DNA of 44,959 bases from a virus (IMGVR_UViG_3300045141_000036:1-44959), one strand, 5' to 3'. Positions 1-7,218 are shown, counted from the first letter of the stretch. A program made the numbers and translations. The notes: generated by a model not told the origin, from the letters alone.

Positions 1-234
1 AATGGTGGAAGGAGTCTGATGGCGAGTCTCGCCCTCGGCGACAGACTCAAGGGGCTGCATCTCCCATGGAGTCATGGCCATACCGGCAAGCGTGTACCAC
101 GGGCCAGTCTTGGGATGATCAGGGAATACGCCAGAAGCGAGACCATCAACCTCTGGAGCGGAACTGTTGGTCTGGTAGACACCGCCAGCAGTGGCGTTGC
201 CATCAGAAGTGACACTCAGTCCATCAGTAGCCAT
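1..234 (-). CDS. Hypothetical virion-region protein, second copy cut by window edge
   Basis: This is the N-terminal 78 codons of the 108-residue gene seen whole at 44526-44852; the rest is lost at the window start because the map is circular. The ATG at 234-232 follows an AAGGAAG ribosome site. It differs from the complete copy at six bases (19, 37, 130, 145, 148, 214), all synonymous third-position changes. Function unknown; it sits just after the portal gene in the late operon. Confidence 0.7.
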   Translation of the reverse strand, partial: MATDGLSVTSDGNATAGGVYQTNSSAPEVDGLASGVFPDHPKTGPWYTLAGMAMTPWEMQPLESVAEGETRHQTPSTI

Positions 235-341
235 GTTTACTTCCTTACTGTCTTGGTGGCAGCAGCCTTGGCTACTGGCTTACTCTTCGGTTCATGACAC
301 CAGACGCAGACCGTTAAACCATCTTCATCAGTCTGCCATGC
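2..341. repeat. Terminal overlap, left copy
   Basis: Bases 2-341 match 44620-44959 with a constant offset of 44618. There are six mismatches and no gap. All six are A/G differences on the plus strand and are silent in the leftward gene. This is best read as the overlap that closes a circular map of about 44,618 bases, joined from two closely related strains, not as a true terminal repeat. Confidence 0.9.
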
Positions 342-389
342 TGGATCGCGGCCTATAAGGGCCGCGTACTTGCACTTATGATCAACCAT
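237..389 (-). CDS. Small cysteine-containing protein (50 aa)
   Basis: A 50-codon frame whose ATG (389-387) overlaps the portal stop as TAATG and whose TAA lies two bases before the next ATG at 234. Cys6 and a CVWC pair (Cys28, Cys31), with a histidine next to it, suggest a small metal-binding fold. The C-terminal end is rich in Lys and Ala. It is too short for common gene-calling cut-offs, but both junctions fit the coupled style of the operon. The specific function is unknown. Confidence 0.6.
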   Translation of the reverse strand: MVDHKCKYAALIGRDPAWQTDEDGLTVCVWCHEPKSKPVAKAAATKTVRK

Positions 390-2188
390 TAAATGGGAAC
401 CTGTCGCCTAGTCTTACTATTCATGGTTGCCTCACCGGAACTCTTCAGGTTACTGAGGAGCTGAAGCATATCCTGCGGTCCACCCTGAGAGGCCCCAGGA
501 GGGCCCGTAGGCGCTCCGCCAGGGCCTGGCTGACCAGGAGGACCAGGCTGCCCAGGAACGGCCCCTGGAGGGCCGTTCTGTCCCTCTGGTGGTGCCACTG
601 TCTTGAATGCCTCAAGGACTGCTTCATGAGTCTGCTTGCCACCCTCGCGAAGCTTGATCACCTTGGCGAACTTCGTGAGTAGATCCGTTGGATCCTGACC
701 CTGCATGGCGAGCTGACCAACGGACTGCATCATCTGCTGAAGGCCAGCCTTCATGGCGTCTTCGAATTGCTCATTGTCGATCTGGGTCTGCATCTGCACA
801 ACGTCGATTTCCATCGGCAGTTGACGCTGTACAAAGTCGCGAGACACAAGCTGATCTCCACGGAGCTGGAGGAGTGCGACAATCGCTCGCGCTGGATCCT
901 GGCCCGCAGCAAATCCATAGGTGATATCGACAGTATGGTTTCCATTGATATCCTTGCTCGGTACATAGGTCTCCTCAAAAGGAGACCCTTGCACTACGCC
1001 ACGAATGGTCTTCTTCTCTTCGGGCCACAGCTTCTCGTCCATGTCGAAGGCCATCTCAATAGCGACACGGAGTGCTTCACTGATGACTTGCTGGCCAGTC
1101 GTGATGACAGTATTGAAGCCACCCATCAAAGCCTGGACACCCTTGCCAGTGATGATGCTGGCATCAAGGTTTCCGGACCTTACCTCAGGAGAACGCGTTC
1201 CAAGTCGCAACTCCCTCTCAAGGAGCTGCTCTTCCTGGGCAGCGAACTGAGGCATGTCCACGCCGACATACTTGATCTTGTCAGGGTTGTCGGTACGGAT
1301 GATGGCATCGCCACCGAAGTTCATGGTCTGAACATCGCGAGGCACTGCCAGTGGTGCACGTACAGCCTTCTCGGTTGCCTCAAGGCCAAGCATGGCCATA
1401 CGAGACTTGGCAAGGTAAACCCAAGCGGCGTCATCGTAAGCACCACGAATCTGGTGATCGAAGCCAGGACGCTTCGCCACACTGATAGTCAGCCTGCCCA
1501 TGGGATTGGGCATCGTGTCAATCAGTCTGTTGCTATGGGCTGGGAGGTACATGTAGATGTCATCGGCATCAATGTACTTGACTACCTCGATCTCACGCTC
1601 GGCCCAGCCCTCATCACTGCCATAACCATTGCTGGTACGCAGAACCCTGAGAAGGCTTGGATACTTCGCTACGAGGCTGATGGCCTCTTCGCGCCAGACC
1701 TTCGTATAGGACTTCAGGTAGCCGAACAGGTCGAACTCTGGATAGACGCCCATCGGGGATTCAACCCTGATGATTGGCATCTTCCTTTCGAAGTCCGGCT
1801 CAACCGAATAGACAGCCATGCCGAACGTTGAGTAGTGATCACAGAACTCAACCTGCTTACCAGCTGGAAGCCTGGAGATCAGAGCATAGTGATTGGCAAT
1901 CTTGGTCTTCTTGCTTGAGAACTTCCGGCTACGGTCGGAAGTCTGCAAGCTGTTGTTGCAGTTGATAGAAGGCATCTGACCCATAACCTCTGAAGTGTCA
2001 CGAGCAGATGTATCGATCAGGTTGGCAACGATTGGCCGGGGCCATGCATCAGGCATGGACCCGGGCATGACAGTATCGATATCACCGGAGCGGATGTCAT
2101 TGACATCCCGCATTCGCTGGTCACGATCCCTGGCAGCAGTACGAAGGGTTTGAACCTTCTTGGCCACCTCATCTAGAGTGCGAGCCAT
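389..2188 (-). CDS. Portal protein
   Basis: A 599-residue protein preceded by an AAGGAG site. Position (directly after terminase and endolysin), length and sequence texture (charged N terminus, an N-terminal region of the PIVANLID type, long mixed alpha/beta body, then a Pro/Gly/Gln-rich tail from about residue 540) fit a podovirus-type portal. The portal ring is the DNA gate at one capsid vertex and docks the terminase. Two perfect stem-loops lie inside the gene (556-578, 9-bp stem; 968-987, 8-bp stem). No catalytic motif was expected or seen. The family assignment rests on context and overall resemblance, so another head-vertex protein is possible but less likely. Confidence 0.75.
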   Translation of the reverse strand: MARTLDEVAKKVQTLRTAARDRDQRMRDVNDIRSGDIDTVMPGSMPDAWPRPIVANLIDTSARDTSEVMGQMPSINCNNSLQTSDRSRKFSSKKTKIANHYALISRLPAGKQVEFCDHYSTFGMAVYSVEPDFERKMPIIRVESPMGVYPEFDLFGYLKSYTKVWREEAISLVAKYPSLLRVLRTSNGYGSDEGWAEREIEVVKYIDADDIYMYLPAHSNRLIDTMPNPMGRLTISVAKRPGFDHQIRGAYDDAAWVYLAKSRMAMLGLEATEKAVRAPLAVPRDVQTMNFGGDAIIRTDNPDKIKYVGVDMPQFAAQEEQLLERELRLGTRSPEVRSGNLDASIITGKGVQALMGGFNTVITTGQQVISEALRVAIEMAFDMDEKLWPEEKKTIRGVVQGSPFEETYVPSKDINGNHTVDITYGFAAGQDPARAIVALLQLRGDQLVSRDFVQRQLPMEIDVVQMQTQIDNEQFEDAMKAGLQQMMQSVGQLAMQGQDPTDLLTKFAKVIKLREGGKQTHEAVLEAFKTVAPPEGQNGPPGAVPGQPGPPGQPGPGGAPTGPPGASQGGPQDMLQLLSNLKSSGEATMNSKTRRQVPI

Positions 2189-2197
2189 GTGGACTCC

Positions 2198-2983
2198 TTA
2201 GCTGGTAACTGGAGCACTCCACGTAGCATTCCAGGTAATGGGACCAACGACACCGTCGGAGGTCAGTCCCTTCTCGGACTGGAACTGCTTGCAGATACTC
2301 GCCGAACCCGGGCCATACCAGCTGTCCACAGTGATAGGCCAACCTCGATCGGACATCTTCTGCTGCCAGGTTCGAACATTGCTGTCGTGAAGCATGGGAG
2401 ACTGAAGCTTCAGATACTCACCAGGAAAGTCAGGAGCCTTCGGCACCGGAACGGGGGAAGGAGTCGGAGTGACTACGCCACCGCTGGCACGTCGGATGAT
2501 CTCGTTGAACTGTGCACGCACTGCATCACCTGGGCAGTCAAAGTGACCTCCCCAGGAAGATCCACCCATACCATGCCATCCGAGTCCACGTTCACCCGGC
2601 TGGTTCGCAAGAGCGAGAGGCACTCCATACACACGGTGCGCCCAAGATAGAATCTCTGCCACACGAGTGAGCTGTCCATCGGTGAGGGACTCTCCACTGA
2701 CTGCCTCATTCTCCACGCTGATGTAGTTCGGGTTGCCTGCCATCTCGGCCCAAGCCTTGTCCTTGGTGTCTACCCACTGCTCGGCATAGCCATCCTTGCG
2801 AGTGCCGAAATGGGCACTCGCCTGAGCCGTTGGGTTATTGAACCAGGACTTGGAACCATCAAAGGTTCCATCCATGATGTGCACAACGACGCCATAGACC
2901 TCGCTCATGCCATCGACAGTCTTGTTGACGACCGGGCTGTAAGTCCAGCCAAGGTCAGTGAGTGCCACTAGTTGCTCCACCAT
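2198..2983 (-). CDS. Endolysin: N-acetylmuramoyl-L-alanine amidase with peptidoglycan-binding domain
   Basis: A 261-residue lysin that cuts the amide bond between muramic acid and the stem peptide. Residues about 28-160 form an Amidase_2/PGRP domain: His35 (VVVHIMDG), His137 (GWHGMGG) and Cys150 (FDCPGD) are the likely zinc ligands, with His147 as an alternative. After a Pro-rich linker (about 172-190), residues about 193-255 match a PG_binding_1 repeat ending in GPITWNATW. The ATG lies 13 bases inside the terL end and has only a weak ribosome site, so coupling to terL is likely. An endolysin between terminase and portal, far from the holin at 24528-24734, is an unusual order. Confidence 0.9.
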   Translation of the reverse strand: MVEQLVALTDLGWTYSPVVNKTVDGMSEVYGVVVHIMDGTFDGSKSWFNNPTAQASAHFGTRKDGYAEQWVDTKDKAWAEMAGNPNYISVENEAVSGESLTDGQLTRVAEILSWAHRVYGVPLALANQPGERGLGWHGMGGSSWGGHFDCPGDAVRAQFNEIIRRASGGVVTPTPSPVPVPKAPDFPGEYLKLQSPMLHDSNVRTWQQKMSDRGWPITVDSWYGPGSASICKQFQSEKGLTSDGVVGPITWNATWSAPVTS

Positions 2984-4872
2984 TCCATAGTTGAATCGCC
3001 GTGCATGGCCGACTGTGCCATGTAGTCAAGGTCGACTGAAGTTTGTTTACGCTTGTCACGCTCACTGGCCCAAGGATTCTTCACGTGATACTCCACGGCA
3101 GAAACCTCTTCGACCAGCTCCCTGCAACGGATCTCCGCGAACCACAGAGCCATGACAGTATCAGTCTTGCGCTTGGTTCGCTGACCAGGCTGATCAGGTT
3201 CCCATGTGGTCAGCTGCTCGATCAGGGCACGCATACCCTCGCTGGTCTTGTTGGGGAGCCTGATCAGGTTCTTCTTGCTCTCCCAGCCATCGAAGAGCAT
3301 GCTCATGGACGCGACTCCGAAGTCCGCGTCCCACTTGTTCGATCCCGTGAAGTGCTCCTTCAGAAGACATCCTCTGGATGCCAAGAAGCTCCTGATCTCA
3401 CGGTTCTGGGTAACCATGAGGTTCATGGCGTTCTTCTCGATACGCCACTCGTTCATCTTGTACTTCACGGTCCACTCTTTGATCTTGTCAAAGAGATCAT
3501 CAGGCTTGCAGTGCCCCTTGGCCCAGACCTCCAGGACCCACCTACAGCCAGTCATTCGGTCAAGTGCAATCACGACAGCAGCACTGTCGCCAGTCATGGC
3601 AGGGTCGAAACCACCAACGATATAGCAGCCCTCGGTTCCGCGAGGTCTGCCGTTCACTGTCTCCCCGTTCATGGGACCTGGCTGCCTGCCTCCATCGATA
3701 CAGCCCATGACCGCCTTCTGATTGAAGATGGCATCATCGACTACTCGCTCTTGCTGATAGACAAGAGCCCAGTTTCGAGGAGACATAGCAGCCCTGCGCT
3801 TTTTGAGCGCAGGGCCAATCCACATGGGATACAGGCCATCCTCATTCTTCTGAACGAGACTACGACCCGCCAGTGAAACAGGTGGACGGTTCGTGTAAGG
3901 CCAAAGGGTCTTCCAGTCCTTTGCATCCTCTGCGTACTCCAGGACTGCTGGCTGAGTCAGGTATGTCCACGGAGAAGTCTCATCTCCGTAGTACTCATCC
4001 TTGATGATCTCGCCATATAGATCGACCGGCGCAAGCCGTGTGCCGACTAGGAGGGTGCAGCCACCCGGATACGAGAGACGGTTGTAGACCTCACGCTGAA
4101 GCCAGTCCATCTGTTTCTGGTACTCGTGTGCGTTCTTGCCAGTGACACAGTCATCAAGGATGATCAGGTCTGCACGAGAACCATAGATCTGGCCACCAAT
4201 GCCAAGGGCCTGAACCGTGGGACTTGCCTCACCGGAGTCACGCATTTCCGAGCTGAGGTAGATCGAGTCAGCAGTCCATGCGGCTGAATTGGCATCGAAG
4301 CCACCGTCCGGAGCGAAGTCAATCTGAAGTTTGCGATAGTTGACGTTCTGTCCTGCCAGACGATCCTTGATGCCTCGAAGGAACCTCTTGGCCATCTCCT
4401 GAGTCTGAGACACGATGATGATACGGATGTTCGGATCCTCACAGATCCGGTACGTCACGTAGTTGATCGTGATGGTCGTGGACTTGGCATGCTCAGGAGG
4501 AGTGTTGATCAGAAGGAACTCTGGTTCACCCTTGATGTAGACCTGACTGGGATGAAGGTTCCTTGGCTCACGACCTTCAAGCAGGTCGACCCACTGTTTG
4601 TGATGATTGAACAGTTGGGTATTCAAGTACTTCTTGCAGAACTCCTCGAAGGACGGCATGTCCTTGTTGACTTCAGGCTGCACCTCTACACGTGCAAGCT
4701 TGATCCTGTCATCCTGACGACGGAACTCTTCATCCTGACGTCGCCAGTACTGAACAGCCTGGAGAGTGACGGTAGCCTCCTCTGCCGCCTTCGTACGACC
4801 AACACCCATCTGAGTGAGTCGCAGGAAGGCCCGCTTCTTCTCGGGTGTGGTCAGTTCTCGAAAGTTTGACAT
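2968..4872 (-). CDS. terL: Terminase large subunit with N-terminal helix-turn-helix
   Basis: A 634-residue packaging motor. Residues 123-132 (NTPPEHAKST) form a variant Walker A loop and 236-242 (LIILDDC) form Walker B. A C-terminal RNase H-like nuclease begins near residue 420 with GGFDPAMTGDSAA and continues through WRIEKNA. Residues about 24-50 look like a helix-turn-helix (TKAAEEATVTLQAVQYWRRQ), a job normally done by a separate small subunit, and no small terminase gene was found nearby. It is the first gene of the leftward late operon, with AAGGGCC upstream of the ATG. A perfect 10-bp stem-loop lies inside the gene at 3791-3815. Confidence 0.95.
   Translation of the reverse strand: MSNFRELTTPEKKRAFLRLTQMGVGRTKAAEEATVTLQAVQYWRRQDEEFRRQDDRIKLARVEVQPEVNKDMPSFEEFCKKYLNTQLFNHHKQWVDLLEGREPRNLHPSQVYIKGEPEFLLINTPPEHAKSTTITINYVTYRICEDPNIRIIIVSQTQEMAKRFLRGIKDRLAGQNVNYRKLQIDFAPDGGFDANSAAWTADSIYLSSEMRDSGEASPTVQALGIGGQIYGSRADLIILDDCVTGKNAHEYQKQMDWLQREVYNRLSYPGGCTLLVGTRLAPVDLYGEIIKDEYYGDETSPWTYLTQPAVLEYAEDAKDWKTLWPYTNRPPVSLAGRSLVQKNEDGLYPMWIGPALKKRRAAMSPRNWALVYQQERVVDDAIFNQKAVMGCIDGGRQPGPMNGETVNGRPRGTEGCYIVGGFDPAMTGDSAAVVIALDRMTGCRWVLEVWAKGHCKPDDLFDKIKEWTVKYKMNEWRIEKNAMNLMVTQNREIRSFLASRGCLLKEHFTGSNKWDADFGVASMSMLFDGWESKKNLIRLPNKTSEGMRALIEQLTTWEPDQPGQRTKRKTDTVMALWFAEIRCRELVEEVSAVEYHVKNPWASERDKRKQTSVDLDYMAQSAMHGDSTMEWWSN
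3791..3815. repeat. Perfect 10-bp stem-loop inside terL
   Basis: GCCCTGCGCT (3791-3800) is followed by the five-base loop TTTTG and the exact reverse complement (3806-3815). It lies wholly within the terminase reading frame and has no T-run in the direction of transcription, so it is not a normal terminator. It is one of several dozen such elements in this genome. Confidence 0.85.
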
Positions 4873-4889
4873 GAGGCCCTTATTAAAGA

Positions 4890-4920
4890 GTTCGCATTAT
4901 GACGAAGTCATCTGGCGAAC
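4890..4920. promoter_or_regulatory. Interrupted palindrome upstream of terL
   Basis: Outer arms GTTCGC (4890-4895) and GCGAAC (4915-4920) enclose inner arms ATGAC (4899-4903) and GTCAT (4907-4911), symmetric about a GAA centre. It ends 18 bases before the terL ATG, on the start side of the whole late operon. It could be an operator for late gene control or a hairpin in the terL leader. A TAAT-containing -10-like sequence lies within it on the minus strand. Confidence 0.5.
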
Positions 4921-4952
4921 AACGGACTGACAGGATAGTTACATGACTAAGA

Positions 4953-4979
4953 CGCAGCCCTCTAGGGGCTGCGCTTTTG
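4953..4979 (+). terminator. Terminator-like hairpin in the control region
   Basis: CGCAGCCC (4953-4960) and GGGCTGCG (4966-4973) form a perfect 8-bp stem with a TCTAG loop, followed by CTTTT. It is oriented as a rightward intrinsic terminator although no rightward gene ends here. It could end a short untranslated RNA or block transcription coming back into the control region. Confidence 0.5.
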
Positions 4980-5049
4980 GAACGGGGGGAGAATCCCGTC
5001 AGGGTATAGGTAGTCCTGAGATTGAAGACAGAAGCAAGCTTGTCAAGAA

Positions 5050-5152
5050 GGCTGCCCCCTGAAGGGCAGCCATGTAAGCCTGTTAGATAGTTAGGCTTGC
5101 TAACCTTTTATCCAGTCAAGCTTTAAGCAGGAACCCCTTTTGGGGGGTTCCT
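5050..5152. other. Triple-hairpin element, copy 1
   Basis: Three stem-loops follow one another: 5050-5057/5064-5071 (GGCTGCCC stem), 5076-5081/5093-5098 (AAGCCT stem, loop containing TTAGATAG) and 5129-5137/5144-5152 (AGGAACCCC stem, loop TTTTGG). The same order, with different stems but similar loops, recurs at 14461-14594. It may be a structured leader, a tandem terminator or a small RNA. Confidence 0.5.
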
Positions 5153-5391
5153 GTTAATCAATGCTTAAGTCTTTCTAAGCATGATTATCTTTATAACCTC
5201 CAGGGCAGAGTTCTCCTGCCAGAGGTGCTGGACAGGGTATCACACCTGTCAAGTACTGCAACCCGGACCGTCAAGCTCTATGCCTCTGGTGGTCGTTCCT
5301 GACCCCTGCTGGCCGTCTTGTCCTTGAGACTCTGTGGAAAAAGTCTTCTCACTATATATACGTATGTCCGAGGCACTTTTCCAGACTACAG

Positions 5392-5420
5392 TGTGACGAA
5401 GGTCATATCTACTATAGAAT
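5392..5420 (+). promoter_or_regulatory. Candidate sigma-70-type promoter
   Basis: TGTGAC (5392-5397) and TAGAAT (5415-5420) are separated by 17 bases in an AT-rich part of the control region. It is oriented toward the early genes, about 580 bases ahead of the first one. Sequence match only. Confidence 0.3.
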
Positions 5421-5691
5421 AGAATCTACACAAGTTAGGGCAACTCGGACATGTATGCAAGATTTGTGAGGGGACTCACCCACCCACGATGATCATGGAT
5501 TTAAAACCCCCGGGTCATGGACACGTCAGGACATGTTGACCTTGGAATGAAGGGTGATCATGGGCATGGATCATGGGATCGAAGGCTGCACAGGTGGATG
5601 ACCATGGATTCCAAGGCTGGCAGGGCGTGCACGGGTGTGCATGACTGCGCATGAGTATGTATGCGCGTGCATGGACAGGCATAGCGTCACA

Positions 5692-5721
5692 TTGACGATA
5701 AGGGCAGGGCAATGGTAAAGA
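5692..5721 (+). promoter_or_regulatory. Candidate sigma-70-type promoter
   Basis: TTGACG (5692-5697) and TAAAGA (5716-5721) are spaced by 18 bases, pointing toward the early genes. The -35 element is good and the -10 element is moderate. Confidence 0.3.
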
Positions 5722-5937
5722 CTTGGCAAAGAGATCAGTGCAATGTCACATGGTGGGGGCGATAGTACACCCTGGACTATCAATGTAGCCATTGCCAACA
5801 TTCTCACACGCGCGCGTGCGCGTTCCTATACACATTACGCATGATGATTCAGGGAGTGAATCATCTACAACGGAACAATGTATCCGATGCAGGAGATGCC
5901 GACGAAAGGTTCATCACATGAAGTATCCAACTTAGGC

Positions 5938-5967
5938 TTGCCTTACCAGGGGGCTTGGCCCTAGATT
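5938..5967 (+). promoter_or_regulatory. Candidate promoter of the first early gene
   Basis: TTGCCT (5938-5943) and TAGATT (5962-5967) are spaced by 18 bases. This would place the transcript start about 30 bases before the ATG at 6003, which makes it the best-placed promoter for the early operon. Confidence 0.35.
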
Positions 5968-6002
5968 GATGACATCAACCGAACGAGTGGAAGGCAGTGA
6001 GC

Positions 6003-6278
6003 ATGAACCGTCACCTTGCCCTTGTGGAGCGAGCCATTGAGGCTGGCCCCACCGAGGACCAGCAGGAGAGCATGAGCGAGATGGACGCCTACCTCGCTGG
6101 CTTCGATGCTCGCAATGAGGCCAAGCCCACCTGCCACCTTGTCTGGTCTCGTGAGGATGGCGAGAGCGTCCAGCACGAGGGCTGCTGGCGTGACGTCTTC
6201 ACTCGCAACAACGGCATCTCCTGCTCCATCGAAGCCCCTCAGGGTATCGATGTCCTGAGGGGGCTGCTGACCCTGTGA
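6003..6278 (+). CDS. Hypothetical early protein (91 aa)
   Basis: First rightward gene. ATG 6003 sits 8 bases after AAGG; an in-frame GTG at 5997 is only 2 bases from that site and is less likely. The N-terminal half is acidic and helical (residues about 15-40), and the C-terminal half contains two cysteines in a CHLVW and a GCWRD setting. No family was recognised. Its stop overlaps the GTG of the next gene (GTGA), so the two are probably translated together. Confidence 0.65.
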   Translation: MNRHLALVERAIEAGPTEDQQESMSEMDAYLAGFDARNEAKPTCHLVWSREDGESVQHEGCWRDVFTRNNGISCSIEAPQGIDVLRGLLTL

Positions 6279-6451
6279 GATGGGTACAGGACGCCATCAA
6301 GCCTGGCAAGCTCACCGGTGCGCAACGTCTGGAAATCCAGGTGAAGCGTGCGCAGGGACACAGGGCCGTGGACCTCGCCAAGGAGTACAACGTCAGTCTT
6401 GGCACCATCTACAGGTGCCCACCATCACTGGGAAGGATCGAAGACCTATGA
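6275..6451 (+). CDS. Small helix-turn-helix DNA-binding protein (58 aa)
   Basis: A GTG-start gene overlapping the previous stop by four bases. Residues about 30-47 (RAVDLAKEYNVSLGTIYR) form a textbook helix-turn-helix of the resolvase/Xis-like type, preceded by a basic helix (GAQRLEIQVKRAQGH). Such proteins usually bind promoter or origin DNA, and its place at the head of the early operon suggests early control. The frame is shorter than usual gene-calling limits and is shadowed by a longer frame (6280-6534) that does not look like protein. Confidence 0.7.
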   Translation: MRWVQDAIKPGKLTGAQRLEIQVKRAQGHRAVDLAKEYNVSLGTIYRCPPSLGRIEDL

Positions 6452-6534
6452 GGGCATACAGGCTGCTTCACTCCTTCTGGTCGGCTCAGGGAGCCATCTG
6501 GGCCATGGCATGGCTTACCGATAACCACATCTGA
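6448..6534 (+). CDS. Small hydrophobic peptide (28 aa)
   Basis: The ATG overlaps the helix-turn-helix gene stop as ATGA. The 28 residues have one short hydrophobic stretch around FWSAQGAIWAMAWL, which could lie in a membrane. A hairpin follows directly (6540-6561). It is supported only by coupling and the clean stop-hairpin arrangement. Function unknown. Confidence 0.45.
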   Translation: MRAYRLLHSFWSAQGAIWAMAWLTDNHI

Positions 6535-6539
6535 TCAAG

Positions 6540-6561
6540 GGGAGCGCTTCACGGCGCTCCC
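6540..6561 (+). terminator. Hairpin ending the first early operon
   Basis: GGGAGCGC (6540-6547) and GCGCTCCC (6554-6561) form a perfect 8-bp stem with a six-base loop six bases after a stop codon. It has no T-run, so termination may be weak or factor-assisted. Confidence 0.55.
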
Positions 6562-6659
6562 TAAGATCTGATCATAAGGTTGAATCTTCAACAGTCCATG
6601 TATGAAGAAATCGCCGGCAAAAGCTTCACCCCATGTAATAACTGAAAGTAATCAAAAGA

Positions 6660-6991
6660 ACTACTCTCTGCTGCTAGGCAGACCTCTGGAGAACCCGTAG
6701 TGTTCTGGGTGTCGGCAAGGGGAAGCCTGAACCGACAGGCAGTAAGCCTGAAGATCCAAGCGTATGGCGTAACCAGTCAGCCCTTAGGGGCCTAAAACAC
6801 GGTGAAGCTCGCAAGGATTCAAGGGTTCCTATCGGATCTTCGATCCGAGAGGGTTACGTAGGAACCTGGTTCCTACGTATTGACACACAGATTCACCTAG
6901 CAGTACGGTTCTACCAGCACCAAAGCTTGACGTTGCAGGTTCCGGCCACCGATGGAAAACCTGCGCTACTGCATCCGGAGACACTGCATCC
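6660..6991 (+). ncRNA. Candidate structured non-coding RNA
   Basis: About 330 bases without a convincing gene but dense in perfect pairings: AGAAC/GTTCT (6690-6706), TGTCGG/CCGACA (6710-6737), CAGGC/GCCTG (6736-6750), TCGGATC-TTC-GATCCGA (6832-6848), an 11-bp stem TACGTAGGAAC with a CTG loop (6855-6879) and GCAGGTT/AACCTGC (6935-6964). Two segments can each pair with an upstream or a downstream partner. A GTTGAA/TTCAAC palindrome at 6579-6592 may be its operator. Strand is a guess. It did not match tmRNA, RNase P or group I/II intron cores by eye. Confidence 0.45.
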
Positions 6992-7024
6992 ATGGATTTG
7001 GGTGTAACTCAAAGGAATCATTCG

Positions 7025-7192
7025 TTACTTGATCCAATATGGGTCTGGCATCATCGGAAAGATGCTTGGCAATGAGTCCCGAACAGCCACCAGACGATAC
7101 ACGCTGGTCAGCTGGGTACGGCTCAGGCCAGAGGCTATGTAGTACAGCCTCAAACTTCTCTCTTTCTTCCTGAGTATCAGGTTGATAGACAT
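7025..7192 (-). CDS. Possible small leftward protein (55 aa), doubtful
   Basis: An ATG-TAA frame of 55 codons on the strand opposite to the early genes. It has a basic N terminus (LILRKKERSLRLYY) and a helical segment (IASGLSRTQLTSVYRLVAV) that could be a helix-turn-helix. There is no good ribosome site. It lies between the candidate RNA and the next rightward module, where a divergent regulator would make sense. Equally, it could be chance. Confidence 0.3.
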   Translation of the reverse strand: MSINLILRKKERSLRLYYIASGLSRTQLTSVYRLVAVRDSLPSIFPMMPDPYWIK

Positions 7193-7218
7193 GCTTACAT
7201 AGATGTCTATCTTCCTGA

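Larger units (their letters stand above)
4873..6002. other. Gene-free divergent control region (candidate origin)
   Basis: About 1.1 kb without a convincing gene between leftward terL and the rightward early genes. It holds a palindrome (4890-4920), hairpins (4953-5152), an AT-rich patch (around 5351-5366), several candidate promoters, a cluster of CATGG-containing words (about 5490-5675) and an alternating purine-pyrimidine stretch rich in CG (5805-5823). Divergent transcription, repeats and AT-rich patches are what replication origins and master control regions of phages tend to show, but no defined iteron set was seen. Confidence 0.5.

Noticed and set aside
2-341. True direct terminal repeats
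   Set aside because: Copies of a real terminal repeat should be identical; six silent differences fit an assembly overlap between strains better.
767-1831. Rightward open frame of 354 codons
   Set aside because: Antisense to the portal gene; no ribosome site and no protein-like features.
5515-5807. Leftward frames of 65 and 78 codons in the control region
   Set aside because: Cys/Pro/His-rich low-complexity translations of the CATGG-word cluster, without ribosome sites.
6280-6534. Rightward frame of 84 codons
   Set aside because: Its first part has Arg/Gly/Gln-rich random composition; the overlapping GTG frame at 6275-6451 encodes a clean helix-turn-helix. Only its last 28 codons (6448-6534) are kept.
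6660-6991. tmRNA, RNase P RNA or group I/II intron
   Set aside because: No tRNA-like ends, no conserved catalytic cores, and no split gene around it.
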